The notes under the pieces: model-generated
Told to the model about the DNA's origin: nothing
The model's database searches: none
Seen by the model: the letters and a program-made list of their open reading frames with translations, nothing else
Shown: positions 46,084-58,900 of the stretch, in pieces
Numbering within the stretch: the first letter of the stretch is position 1
Layout of the letters: each line of letters begins with the position of its first letter
From: Chamaecrista fasciculata
Lineage: Eukaryota; Streptophyta; Magnoliopsida; Fabales; Fabaceae
Assembly (NCBI GenBank): GCA_003254925.1
Contig: QANZ01001431.1
Coordinates: 1-64,000, forward strand
Length of the DNA stretch: 64,000 nt
Direction of reading: 5' to 3'
Made by a program: the position numbers and the translations under genes

Positions 46084-49000
46084 TAAGATTGACCACAATA
46101 CAAAGGAATATAATTAATTAAACACTTTCGTATCAAAGAAGGAATGTCACGTTAACGATTCTGGTTTTGTGGTAGGATAAACTAGGCCAAATGAAAATAC
46201 ACAAGATGCGTACGTGCTTAAGCACGAATAAGTCATGGCTATACAATGATTAATAGGGATTGATATTTTGATATAGACCAAAATTGAAAATTATGACCAC
46301 AATTAATTACTTCAAGAAATTGACTATACTTTTTATCATTACTAATCCTGACTTTGTATAATATTATTTTCAAATTTTTGTTAAACTATATATAATCGCG
46401 CCCAACTTGCATATAAGCAAGCTAAAAAGCCATTCTTTTCCTGGTTAATTAGTTCATGAAAATTGAAAATCAAGACCAAATGACTAATCACCTAAAGAAA
46501 TTTATGAGTAATAATTGAGTATCATCATATCATTATTAATTTCCGACTTTGAAATTTTGCAATAATTAGATAAGATACATGAACCTCCATTATCTGTACT
46601 TTTCATTTGAATTTTTGGTTCATATAAGTATACAAATTACAAAATACAAATAGCGTCAAGCAGTTTATGAGCCTATACAAAAGCCCAACATTTTTAGTTT
46701 CATTAATTCAAAACATTCATTTACCAAGAAAACAACTTGCAGATATTTCTATTGAGTATATATAGTGTGCATATATCTAAAATTAGGTTCATATATTCTC
46801 AGATTTATTTTAGTAATTTTATTTTGAGATGACATCCTTTATCATTTGAACAAAAAAAGGTTTATAAAGCTCTAATTATTATCTGTAGTGGTTTTGTTGG
46901 TAATAAAATTCTTTCATGTGGCCAAAAAATTAATATCTATCGTAGCGCCAAATTAAAGTTCATCCATTCGTAATTTTTATTTATCTCTTTTATGATTAAT
47001 CATATAAAAATCAACTTTTATATTTTTTTCGTTACCTTGAATGATCATATAAAAAAAATTCACGTATTTCTTTTATGAGTCTCATAATAAAATTATAAGC
47101 AAAATCTTATATATCAGTTTAATGATATTAATTCAGTGATTATATATATTAATTTTACATAACTATGAATTTGGATATCTTGTAGTGTATTATAAGTGTA
47201 GTGCTAAGAGAAAAAATTATTAGTGAGACTCACATCTCTGACACTTTTTCTTTCTAATTATTCATTTCTCTTTCTTTCGATATTATTCATGTAGTGGGAG
47301 ATTCTTGTCCATATTGCTATACAACATATATATAAGCATAACAATTGTTAGTTTTTTTTTAATTTCTAATACGACCGACTATATCAAAATAAAATGCTGA
47401 ATGTTACATTATAATTATAACGTTTATAGAATCAGCCAGATAAGAAAACATTAAATTGCTCTAAAATTTTAAAAAGTAACATTAAATATTGAAAAAAAAA
47501 ACAAAAAAAAATTACACATAATGTAATAAATTTATGCTATTTTATATTTTTTTATTGTAAGGAAAAGTAAAAAAGCATTAATTGTGACCAAGTCCCCAAT
47601 TGAATTAAAGAGTCCTTAATTAATAATAAAATCTGGATACTGATAATACAAATAAATAAAAATGGAAAGAAGCAAGCATGGTTGAACCACTTGAACCACT
47701 AGTCTTGGTGAGTCAAATAAACTAGCCATATAATCAAAGTTGGACATATCATTAACTTGAGACTTGAGAGACCAAAGTTGAACTTAACTAAATTGAACGC
47801 ATTTTAATTCTCGTCTGTCATGCACGCATATAATCATTAAACGCGAAAAGAGCGTGGCTATATATCTATGTTATATAGTAATTATATAATTAAATGGGAC
47901 ATGTATGTTGGTCCTTTAATTTGGAGTCTGATCCGAGGTTGAATAGTTTATAGGCAAGTTGCGTTCTGTGAGGAAGGATTGTCAAACTTTGATCAAATTA
48001 ACTACACAGAAAATGCATGAATGTCGAATGATGCCTTCACTCTTCATTCTTGAAGAAACACGAGGATTTTACGCTTCTGCTTCGTCGGATGTGCTTGTAG
48101 CTTCTACCATACAACTACAAAACATTGACCTAGCTACCTAGCTACATATATACCCCACGCCACCTTTTGCGGCTTCTTTACACAAATTATTCCACTTTGA
48201 TAATTTTCATGTATTTTTTATACAAGCTAAGAGAGATCAGAATAAATAGGTGAATTCATCTTTTAAGTTTTATCTATCCAAGTTGTTTTCTTTCTTTTTT
48301 CTCTTTATTTACTTTTAAAAATAACCGTTAAAATTTTATTTTGGTCCTTATGCATGTTTGGGTCAAATTTCACTTTGGTCCTATAACTTTTTCTATTTGT
48401 TTGAAAGAGATTCTCTATAAATGTTTTTATGGTTTTTTATTTTTTATTCAAACCCACTTTTAGGGATAAATTTAACTTTGTTTGTCAATTCTAAATTTGG
48501 TAGAAGAAAAAATTGTTGAGATATACGTAATTTTAACCTTGTTACATTTGAACTTAAAATGAGAAAGATATGATCAATTTCATGATTTTATCACTCGTCT
48601 AAATGTGAAATGAGTAGTCTACTTTGGAACTCAATTTGATTTTGTTTGTCCAAGACTAGGTAGAAAAATGACTCCTTACAAATAATTCGTAATTTCAGAA
48701 TCATCATATTCAAACTTAAAAAAAAAAAAACTGTAGTAACATTGAACAATTTATGATCAAAAGTAAAAAATCATATAAACATAGAAGATTATTTTGAAAC
48801 AAAATAAATGTACCACAAAAGTGAAATATCACTCATACGTACAAAATAAAAACAAAAGTTAAATGATATTTTAACAAAAAGTAATTTTCAGTAATTAAAG
48901 TTATTTCTTTTTAAGAAATTAAGGAAAAACAAAACGGAAAGCTGGATGCTGGGAAACTTTTAACTAGCTAACTAGTTTTCATTTGATTATTTATAATTTC

Positions 49001-49449
49001 CAGCTGCATAAGAAAGACATATTAATAATTGGATGATTTAAATTGAAGGAATGGCTGAATTCAAAATTCAAACGCGTAGCATAAAGATGTTTGAGATCGG
49101 GCAGGTTCTCTGAATCAAGTTGGTTTAAATATATATATTGGTGTCATGAATCACGATGAACAGCTGGTTAGCTGTTTCTTTTGTTTAATTTGAAACGTCG
49201 TCGTCTAAGAGAGTTTCTGATAAGTCCTTGTTGTAGTGTTGACTAACTGTTGACATCATACAAATATCTTTGGGATACTTTTTAGTCAAACCCTTCCTCT
49301 GTTAGTTATTTTGATTTCTGCCCCTTTTGTTGTTTGACGCTATCAACCACTTTTATTATTTCACCCCTCTGCACTACTTCTTATTTATGTTTCTTGGTCC
49401 CCCAAAGATCCATCAATTCAAAATCTGTATTTTTGGAGTTGCATGTAGC
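46084..49449. other. Long gene-free AT-rich stretch
   Basis: 48330-48880 contains a diverged inverted repeat (TTTTGGTCCTTATGC...TTTCACTTTGG against its reverse complement near 48800-48880), probably an old foldback element. Nothing else with clear borders, and no gene, is seen. Confidence 0.4.
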
Positions 49450-49587
49450 TAGCGTTGAAAAATTTACGCACCCCATTTTTCCACGTTAATATATATATAC
49501 TACGGGTTTTGCGTGCTCCTTAGCGTTGAAAAATTTACGCACCCCATTTTTCCACGTTAATATATATATACTACGGGTTTTGCGTGC
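49450..49587. repeat. Exact 67-bp tandem duplication
   Basis: 49450-49516 and 49521-49587 are identical copies beginning TAGCGTTGAAAAATTTACGC and ending TTTTGCGTGC, separated by TCCT. Perfect identity indicates a recent event or a local assembly error. Confidence 0.9.
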
Positions 49588-50356
49588 CCTAACGGACACG
49601 CAAATATGTATGTAAAATAAATAAGGGGCTAAATTGTTAACTTAGTAAAGAAAGAAAGACCAAATAGTAAATTTTCTCTTATTTTTAATTTCATAGACTA
49701 TAGTTTTAAACATGGACCACCAGAAAGGGGTGGAGCCATATAATATAAGATATATAGAGAGAGTATTTTTTTACTTATTTATTTTGAGATTTAGATGATA
49801 ATTTATTTTGTTTGAGTCAAAATATCTTATAGTAAAATATTTTATTTAAAATTTTACGACTTGTTATAATTTAATTTTTGAAAATATTGAATTATATAAG
49901 ATGAATAAAAAATAATTAATTTACAACTAATACTAAATTTTTATAAATTAAATTAAATATTTCAAATTAAAAAATTAATGATTAAAATGATAAATTCGTA
50001 TAGTTAGAGATTAAAATCGTAATTTATTCTAAATAAAATTTGTATGTTTCAAGAACAAAATTCTTAATGTGAGTGTGTGGCGCAAATTAGTATTATTACT
50101 TTACTTCGTTCTAATTAAAAAATGTTCACGCTATTTAAGAGTATAACATTTGTATGTTAATTCCATAACAAAAAACATTTGTATGTTAATAATGAGAAGT
50201 AAATATTCAGCAAATTTTCAGGCAAAAAAAATATATTCATCAATTTTCTTAATCTAATATTTTTAAAATATTGATTAAAGTATATAACAAAAATGAAACA
50301 AAATTTTTACTTCATGGAAAATTACGGCGACCAATAAATCAATCTGATTATCTGAT

Positions 50357-50552
50357 ACCAACAAGTGTTTGGTGCAGTGGTAGGCGAGCTGCACCCCAGG
50401 TTGAGGGACTCGGGTTCGAGCCCTGGAGTCGACATTTGTTGGGAGGACTTTAACTATTCGCTTCCCGGTCCGAATGGGATTAGTCTTTGCCTAGACCGTA
50501 ACACGGATAGGTGGGGGACACCCATAGTATTTACAAAAAAATAAAAAAAAAA
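50357..50552 (+). mobile_element. tRNA-derived SINE with 16-bp target duplication
   Basis: Flanked by the exact 16-bp repeat AATCTGATTATCTGAT (50341-50356 and 50553-50568). The 5' part has an A box (GTGCAGTGGTAGGCGAG) and B box (GGGTTCGAGCCCT); the 3' end is an A-rich tail. The intact target duplication points to a fairly recent insertion. It differs from the SINE at 10192 in its body. Confidence 0.92.
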
Positions 50553-50717
50553 AATCTGATTATCTGATCATGCTTTGGAAAGGATGGACATGAGAGGATG
50601 GTAAGTCATATCATGTCAATAGAAATCGTTATTATTACAAATTGAACACACGGATGAGATAAAAACGTTTAGGAAAAAAATTATAAGATTATTTATATAT
50701 TTGTTATAAATTTTTTT

Positions 50718-51116
50718 GGGTAAATTACACTTTGGTACTATGTGGTTTAACCTTATTTCACTTTGGTACCCTGTGGTATTCTCCATTAACACTTTGATAC
50801 CCTTTGGAGCTATTTTCTAATTTTAACCATAACAAATTTCACAAAAATTACATATTGACCCCAATTTTTTTTAAAGTTTTCATTTTATTCCCTAGATAAT
50901 ATGTATATAGGGACCTATTTGTAATTTTTTGAAAATCTTTTGGGGTCAATATGTAATTTGTGCAAAATTTTTTATGGTTAAAATTACAAAATAGCTCCAA
51001 AGGGTACCAAAGTGTTAATAGAAAATACCACAGAATACCAAAGTGTCAAGTTTGAAACCACAAGATACCAAAGTGAAATAAAGTCAAACCACAGGGTACC
51101 AAAGTGTGATTTACCC
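50718..51116. mobile_element. Foldback MITE of the GGGTAAATTACACTTTGG family, copy 3 (399 bp)
   Basis: The inverted ends are GGGTAAATTACACTTTGG and CCAAAGTGTGATTTACCC. The flanking 9-mers AATTTTTTT (50709-50717) and AATATTTTT (51117-51125) match 8 of 9, supporting a Mutator-type 9-bp target duplication. The interior is alignable with 24739-25166. Confidence 0.82.
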
Positions 51117-51510
51117 AATATTTTTAATAACAAATTTGATTTATAGTTGTTCTCTTTTATAATTGATTATATAAAAATAAATTATTTAATATTTTCTTTT
51201 TAATTAATAAAATTTTTATCACGCATCAAATTATTATTATTATTATAAATTGAACACACGAATGAGATAAAAATATTTTAAAAAAAGATCTCCATAAGAT
51301 TTTTTTTATATCTTTGTTATATGTTTCTTTATCATAATTGATATGCATAAAATTTTATCATTTCTCAAATATTTAATGAGAAATCTTATAGTAATTAAAA
51401 ATATAAACTATAAAAAAATTTATCTAAATCTTATCTTTATAAAAGTTTTATTTTACTAAAATAATAACTTTTTTATCTTGAACTAGAAATTCAAAGATTT
51501 AGACCATTTA

Positions 51511-51511
51511 A

Positions 51512-51580
<69 letters not shown>
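51511..51580. repeat. Compound microsatellite (TA)n(GA)n
   Basis: About 25 bp of TA followed by about 45 bp of GA repeats. Confidence 0.97.
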
Positions 51581-51583
<3 letters not shown>

Positions 51584-51970
51584 GTTTTGTTACTTGGTAA
51601 AACTCTTATTAAACGTGTGGTAAAAATACTAAAATATGATTATAAAAAGTGTAGATGGTTTATACTTTATAGTTAGTAGGCATAGGATTATGATATTTTA
51701 AAGTGAAAAAATGGTAAAAGAGGATTGAGGAATGAGTTGGTAAGTGAGAGTGAGAGTGGGTAGCGTGCGGCGACTTTGGTTGATGCTGTGCAGACAATTC
51801 CTCAATCCTACTCATCAACTACGAGGCACTGACTCACACATCCAACTTGCTAACACTACCCATCCCACATTCCCACATTTCATTTCATTTTTTTTTTTCT
51901 CCTTCTCCTCTCAATTGATTCAGCTTTTATCTATATCATACAAGAGAGCAGTAAAGTTATATAAAAATAT

Positions 51971-52154
51971 GAGTCCTCCTAACATGTCTCATATGGACAC
52001 ATGTTAAGGTTTATTTTAATTGATTAAATGAGTTTTCAAACATTTAAAATTATCTTTTAAATAAATTTTAGTAGATTTCAAAATATGAGATACTATACTA
52101 ACCAATCAGAAGAAACTTTAAAATGTGCCATAAAGACACATGTTAGATAAATCC
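51971..52154. mobile_element. 184-bp MITE, copy B
   Basis: Same length and same folded termini as copy A (25770-25953), starting GAGTCCTCCTAACATGT and ending ACATGTTAGATAAATCC. The flanks TAAAAATAT (51962-51970) and TAAATATAT (52155-52163) match 8 of 9. Confidence 0.84.
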
Positions 52155-54202
52155 TAAATATATAAGTGGTATATAAATTTTATATACAGCGTGAGATACT
52201 TACATATTTTTAGTTTTTTTTAAAAAAATAGAGGTGTGCATCAATTCTGTTTGTCTAATTTTTTTTTAACCAAATCGATACAATTAGATGGTTAAAGCCA
52301 TCTAATTTATCCAAAAAATTTTAGACAACCGAATTAGTTTATTTTAGTATGGTTGATCGATTTTTAGTATATTTTTTTAAAAAAAAATTGAGATGTCAAA
52401 ATTTATATTTTCATACTAATTATATATACATTGCTAACTATATCATGAAAGAGAGACAGTAATATCAAAATATTATATTGAATAATATATCGTATTAACT
52501 TTACTGTCACACATATATATAATATATTATTTTAATAATATATCGAATAATATACTACATAATCACAACTTATTTCTTTTTTATAATTAAATAACATTTA
52601 TAATTCATATATTATTTAATATTATTATATCACGAAAAAGAGATAGTATTATAATAAGATTAAAAATTACTACCAAATATATATATAATATATTATTTAG
52701 TATTATAATAGAACTTGTTTGTTTTGTTGATTTAGTTGGAAATCAATTTAAAAAATAACCAAACTGAACCAAATCAGTTATTTATTTTCCCATCCAAACA
52801 AACTGAGTTTTTTGTTGGTTTTATTCAGTTTGGATTGGTTTAGATCGGTTGCATTGGATGGAATCGTACTCTCTCCTAATAAAAAAGATATAAAATTTTT
52901 GGATGGTCCTATAACTAAGATAAAAATTTTAATTTATTTGTATACAAATTTCTGTGTAGAGTTTATAGTTTTTTCCTAAAAAAAAATACAGATAACAATG
53001 ATATGTATCAGTATAAGTGTATAACTCCTTACTTATTTATCCATTTCCATATTAGTATAGTTGCGCTTGCAACACATTCCTCCCATTAAATCCCAAATCC
53101 CATTTCCATATATATACATATATATCTATCATCACACTTAGCTAGTTAGCTTGCACACCGCCATCATATTTCCATACCTAGCTACCTACCTCAAAACTAA
53201 ATCCCCCTTATGTCTACTTATAATTGTATTTGTATTATACCCTCTTCCCTTCTTGCAACTTGCAAGATAAGAAAGAAGAACTCAAGGATCATACATACAT
53301 AAAAATTAAATATCAATTCATTGTTATTTATTATCTAGTCCACTACACTTATTCTGTCTTTTTTCTTTTTTTAAAACTGTTGATGTAACTAATTCCTTCA
53401 AAAATATTCGACATTTGAATCCTCCCTTTCCGCCATCCACCTAAAATTGTGTAAGTGTCTTGCTATATACAGAAATTTCGAAACAATTAAAGTTGTTTTC
53501 TCATAGCATGTGAAATCTGAAAAAGAGAGCTAGCAAGCAATTTTTGCACACCAGCAGCCTTCTTTGCTATCGTTCGTCGCTTTCTCTCCTTCTGCCTTCC
53601 AACTGGCTCTCACGTTACTATTAATGTCTAATGTCTTAATATTTCCCCATCTTAATCTTAATTTTCCTTGGCTCTTATATATTTTGGGGTAAAATACAGC
53701 AAATATACCTATAGTTTTTTTTATCTCACTTTAATGTTGTGTGATTCAAATTATCTCACTTTAGTTACCTATCGTTGGCACCATTAACACTTAGAGTATT
53801 TATAATTTTGTATTTATAATTTTGTTCTGTTAATTTTAACGAAAAATATTAACATGACGCTCACATGATTCAGTAAAAAAAATTAAATTTTGGTTCACAA
53901 ACTATGAGATAAGTTTCATTTTGACCCTCAAACTTTCATAGTTTGATGACCAAGACGAAACAAATATGAAAATTTGAGGATAAAAATGAAACAAAAAATA
54001 GTTTTATGACCAAAATGAAACTTATCTTATAGTTTGAAAAAAAAATGAAAATTTTCTATGTCGTGTCATATAATTTTAAAAATTTGATATGTTGGTGTGT
54101 CTATATCTATATTGTGTCTTGTGTTCGTGTCAATATTTATGTTTTATAGCTATTTCTTCTCCTCTTGTATAGGGATGAGATAAGTTGTAATAATTGTAAA
54201 TG
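52155..54202. other. Gene-free AT-rich stretch
   Basis: 53690-54080 contains a degraded relative of the GGGTAAATTACAC family (GGGGTAAAATACAGCAAATA) and a short inverted repeat around CAAACTATGAGATAAG. No gene is seen. Confidence 0.4.
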
Positions 54203-54481
54203 TTAGTCTATGATGCAAAGTTTATTTTATGGGCATGAGATGCAATGGGTCATGAGCCAATAAGATCATGACACATGGAATGTTAGGTAATTTAATGCTG
54301 TAAAATAATTTAAAAATTATTTTTTTTACCCAATCAAAACTGTGTATGGAATCGCATCACTAATTACATACAACTAATCATTCCAAGTATCATAATTTTG
54401 GTTCAAAAAAGTATCATAATTTTATTGGCTCATGATTCATTGCAACTCATGTCAAGAATTAAACTTTGCTTCATAGACTAA
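54203..54481. mobile_element. Inverted-repeat MITE (279 bp)
   Basis: The ends TTAGTCTATGATGCAAAGTT and AACTTTGCTTCATAGACTAA are inverted repeats that extend through CATGAG...CAATAA in both arms. The flanks TTGTAAATG (54194-54202) and TTGTAAACC (54482-54490) match 7 of 9, suggesting a 9-bp target duplication. Confidence 0.72.
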
Positions 54482-55407
54482 TTGTAAACCTCTCCTTATT
54501 TTCATCTTCCTATTTTGTTTTTTTTTTAATTTAATAAGTTAGATATGTAATTTTTTAAATTTGATATTGATTTTATCTAGATCTATTAATGATTCTGTCT
54601 TTCTTTGTAAAAAAATTTATTTCAACATTAGATTGAATCTGAATATTTATATCAGAAAACTTTTAAATTTTTATAAATATAATGTAGTACTCAATGATAT
54701 TTATAATTGTAAAGAGCAATACTTTTTTATGTCAAAACATGATGATAAATATTTTATTGATAACATTAAGATGGATGAAAATTTTTATCATAAAATTATA
54801 TTTCTAATAGAATCAACAATATTTTTATTTTGCTTTTTTAGTTCAATGGAGTATAGTTTTGTATGTTGTGAGTTGTGACTCAATACTTCCAAAAGAAAAG
54901 AAAAAACAAATTTATTCCACGAGCCACCGTTGTTTAATGATTTTAATCAGTCCCGGTTTCTCTTATCTTCCCGCTTCTCCCAAATGTAGGGTCCACGTGC
55001 ATAAATAAAACTTTGAATTTCAAGGACCTTTTACAACATGNTTTACAACATGAGACAAACAATAGCTGGGTGCATGAGATGAGAGTTGAGACTGCACTTT
55101 GGTACTTCTATAACTCGGTATTAAATATGTTTTGTAAAAAAAATGTTGCTCATTTTTAAATTACAATCAAATTATATCTTAAACTTGTGACTGATCATGA
55201 TTTACTTATCAATATGTAAATGACATATATCGACCAGTACTGAACTATATATATCCATCAGTACTAGACTGTGTAAGTAATCATAGTAATAGTAATATTT
55301 TTCCATTAATGTAAATTGTGTGACCACGGCGGAATGTGATCCAGTGATATATCCATCTTCTTGGAAAAAGAAGAATATATTTATTTTCCATTTTACAGAG
55401 TCCACGC

Positions 55408-55975
55408 TAGGGGTGTTCATTGGGTTTGGTCAACTCGCCAACCCGTTAAAACCAACCCAACTCACTAATTTGGGTTAGTTTGGATTGGACTGGCGGGTTG
55501 GTTTGGGTTCAAAAAGTTGAGCCCGCTGTGGTTTGGGTTGGGCTGCGGGTTTCAAGATTTTGAACCTGCTCAACCCAATCCAACCCGACAGCCCGCAAAA
55601 ATATTAAATAAAAAATAAAATTAAGTTTTTATTTAGTTGAAAATATATTTTAATATCACAAATAATATTATTTTTACAATTTTGTCAATTAATAAATTTT
55701 TGTTCTCAATTTAGTCCATAAAAAAAATTGTGAATGACCAAATTAAAGAAAAAAATTTAAGAAGGACCAAATTTTTATAAAAAATATATAAAAAAATAAA
55801 AGAACTAATATGGGTCAACCCGCCAATCCAACCCGTCACTGTTTGGTTTGAGTTGGTTTGGATTGACTCAATTATTTTCTTTAGCCCAACCCAATTCAAC
55901 CCGTTAAATAAATTAATGAGTCCGAACCAACCGCCTTAAACCCAACCCAACCCAACCCAGCCCATGAACACTCTA
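55408..55975. mobile_element. Non-autonomous hAT element (568 bp)
   Basis: The termini TAGGGGTGTTCAT and ATGAACACTCTA are imperfect inverted repeats, with subterminal CCAACCC/GGGTTGG motifs in both orientations. It is flanked by an exact 8-bp duplication GTCCACGC (55400-55407 and 55976-55983), the hAT hallmark. No transposase coding is present. Confidence 0.92.
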
Positions 55976-55983
55976 GTCCACGC

Positions 55984-58900
55984 CAACCATGTTTCGCCAT
56001 ATTAACATCCAGCATTCCACTGAGAAAGTATCTTTAGCAATAAGAAAATACAGTAGTGAATAAGAATAACAATATAAAGTTTGACTTGGGGCTCGCATGC
56101 ATGGTGCAACATAACCACCTGCTCGTGCACTAATTAATTAAAATACACCATAAACTAGATTAAATATCTAATTAGTGCTTAGTAGCTCGTCACATAAAAG
56201 TAGTGTATCATAAATTCACAATATTATTGTATTAAAAATATAAAATTATTTGACTGGTACATTTAATTTAAGACACTGGTGACGGCGGTTAANAATACAA
56301 TAAATTTCTATTATTCTGGATGTTGTCATGTGGTAAAAATTATGGGATTTTGATTTGAAGAGGTCGGTTAATTTAACAACCGCACTCCATCGCTACATTT
56401 GATGGTGTTTTGCTTTTATTTATTTTTATCTAATTAAATTAAGTGAGAAAAAGATACATTAAATTATTTGTTTGAGCTACTGTATGTGAGTTTGGTAGCA
56501 CTGTCCCGAAATCATGACCTAGCAAATGTGAACATCTCTAATTTTGATATTCAAATGCATGCATCCAAAAAGTAGTGTTATAATGGGTGTTTTGAAAAAA
56601 AAAAAAAATACATTGAAGGCACATATATCCGAGCTTAATTAATAGCTCGTACAAAAGAAAAATTTTAGAGAATTTTTTGCTTAGGCCTAATTTCTAAACT
56701 TCTAGTAAACCTTTTTCTAGAATTAATTCACTTTAGCTTAATTACTTTATTAGTTTTAAATTTTTTATGGCTTGATTAGCTGGTGATGGAGACGTCAGAC
56801 GTACATAAAATTTGTGTCCGTCATTAATAAGACGTGACGTTTTCCTCTTCTGGAAGGGGTTTTTTTTCTGAAAAAAAAAAAGTTTATGAATTAGCATCTG
56901 ACTTGGGGCTGACTCGAGTGCACGTGATCCACAAATTTGATGGTGTATGTACTGCTACGTACTTTTTATTTGAATTTGAATAAACAAATATATTTAGAGA
57001 AGTCTATAAAAATACTAAAATACTATACCAATAGTCCAATACGGCAATACCTTCACAAACACAAAGCTCTTGTATTATTAATTTATTATTGAGAAATAGT
57101 ATTTTGGCGTGCTGGGTTTCTAGATATTTAAACCCCATTGACATTTCCATATAATCACGTGTGTATATTTGTTTGTTATTATTTCTGAGTTCTATTGGAG
57201 CCCCTGTTTTGATTAACTTTTTGTTACCACTTAATTACAAAACCAGAATGGCTGCCTTCACTTATAGTTCTATTATATTCTTCAATTATAACTTGCAACT
57301 TTAATTATCGTCATGTCTGGGCGCCGCTAATAGCGTCTTTTTGTTCTGAGTTTTCCTTAATTTCCGTTCTAAGCTTTCAAGTTCCAAATATATTCCAATT
57401 AACCTTTGAAAAAGTTTAGTATTTTAATGAAATAATTTGCTCCATCCATTGTATTTTGGCTGCCATTTGCCAAACTTGTAAAACAACATTTTTTAAAATA
57501 TATTAGTTCAATAATACTTGACTGAATTTTGATATTTTTTTTTAAATGAAAAATTGCGATGTATTTAATTTCATTATTTTTTGTTTATTAAAAATAAAAA
57601 TGTAACTTAAAGAAAATAAGTTTAAAAACACTGTTTGAGATAGGTTAAAGACATAATACAATAATACACAATTCAATAATAATCAAATAAAACATACAAA
57701 ACCTATACTTATTATTCAAATCAATTTAATTTAAAATAATAATTTTATTTAAAAGACATATGGTTTTAGAATATAAAAATTTATGTTTAGCTATTTATTA
57801 AAAAAGTAAAATCTAAATTCAAACATATTTATTTAGTCAATGATCATTTTTATTTTGAAAACCATTAATATATATAAATTTTGTCCAAACATTTTGGTTT
57901 AATCTTTAAACTTTATAAAGGATGTTTCTCATTGATTTAAAATGTACGTTAAGAAAATCTTATATTGACTTAAATTCGTTTCTTTTCACGTTGCTCTTTC
58001 CACTCTCAGCAGTCAAATATTTTGAGGTTTCAATTCATTGTAACAAAACAAGAGAATATTCGTTTTGGAATTACTGCTTCCACTTCTTTTGGTCATTTTT
58101 CAATCGTTGTTAGTTGCTGTCTCTCTCCCTAATATAATCCCTATCTCTGTCTTCTTCCATTTTTCTGGTCTTTCTCTCTTTTCAACGTTCACTTTCTTAA
58201 TCTGTTTCTCTTTTCAGATGTCAATTTCTAGCTCTACCCATTATTCAATTCTCTCCCTGTTTCTGAGCTTCGTTCTTCTTGTCCTAACAAATATATTATT
58301 TAGTCTTAATTAATTTCCCACAGATTTAGTTTATATAATATGAAACGAAAAATACATATATTTTTCCCATATAATGCAAGTTTTCGTAATGTCAGCCAAC
58401 ACAAATACGTTGCGTTCCTTGAAATTAAAGAACAAAGTTATTGAGTCGCCATCTCTAATTGAGTAAATGGGAGTAGGTGATTTATATATATATATATGAT
58501 GATGATGATCCCCTGTTTTATAATTTAAGTATAGATCCGTGTTGATGCACGATGATTTTACAAATATTCATGTCTTTTTAACTTCTTATTTTAAAACGCA
58601 TAATATGGTGAGATTGACCGAAAATAATAACAATCAATGTTTCACAGTTGAAGAAAATTCGATATGACCCGATCTAATTATTAAATTTTGACTAAAAAAA
58701 AGGGTATAGCTGCTTATTAATTAGAAAAAAGGAATAGTATCTTTTCTTTTGTAAGTAAAATATAATAAAATGTCAGGCCAAACAAAAATATAATAAAATG
58801 ACAATATTTTTTCTTAAATTGGAGTAAATATATTTTACAAGGAAAAAAAAGGTCACTATATAATTATATACGTGTGCTTGTGTGTGTATGTGTAATGGGG

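Noticed and set aside
50341..50460. The region with tRNA-like boxes considered as a tRNA gene
   Set aside because: No acceptor-stem pairing or anticodon arm forms, and the A-rich tail and 16-bp flanking repeat show it is a SINE.
54561..54878. 105-codon frame rich in Ile, Phe, Asn and Lys
   Set aside because: Codon content simply mirrors AT-rich DNA; there is no recognisable domain, splice context or promoter.
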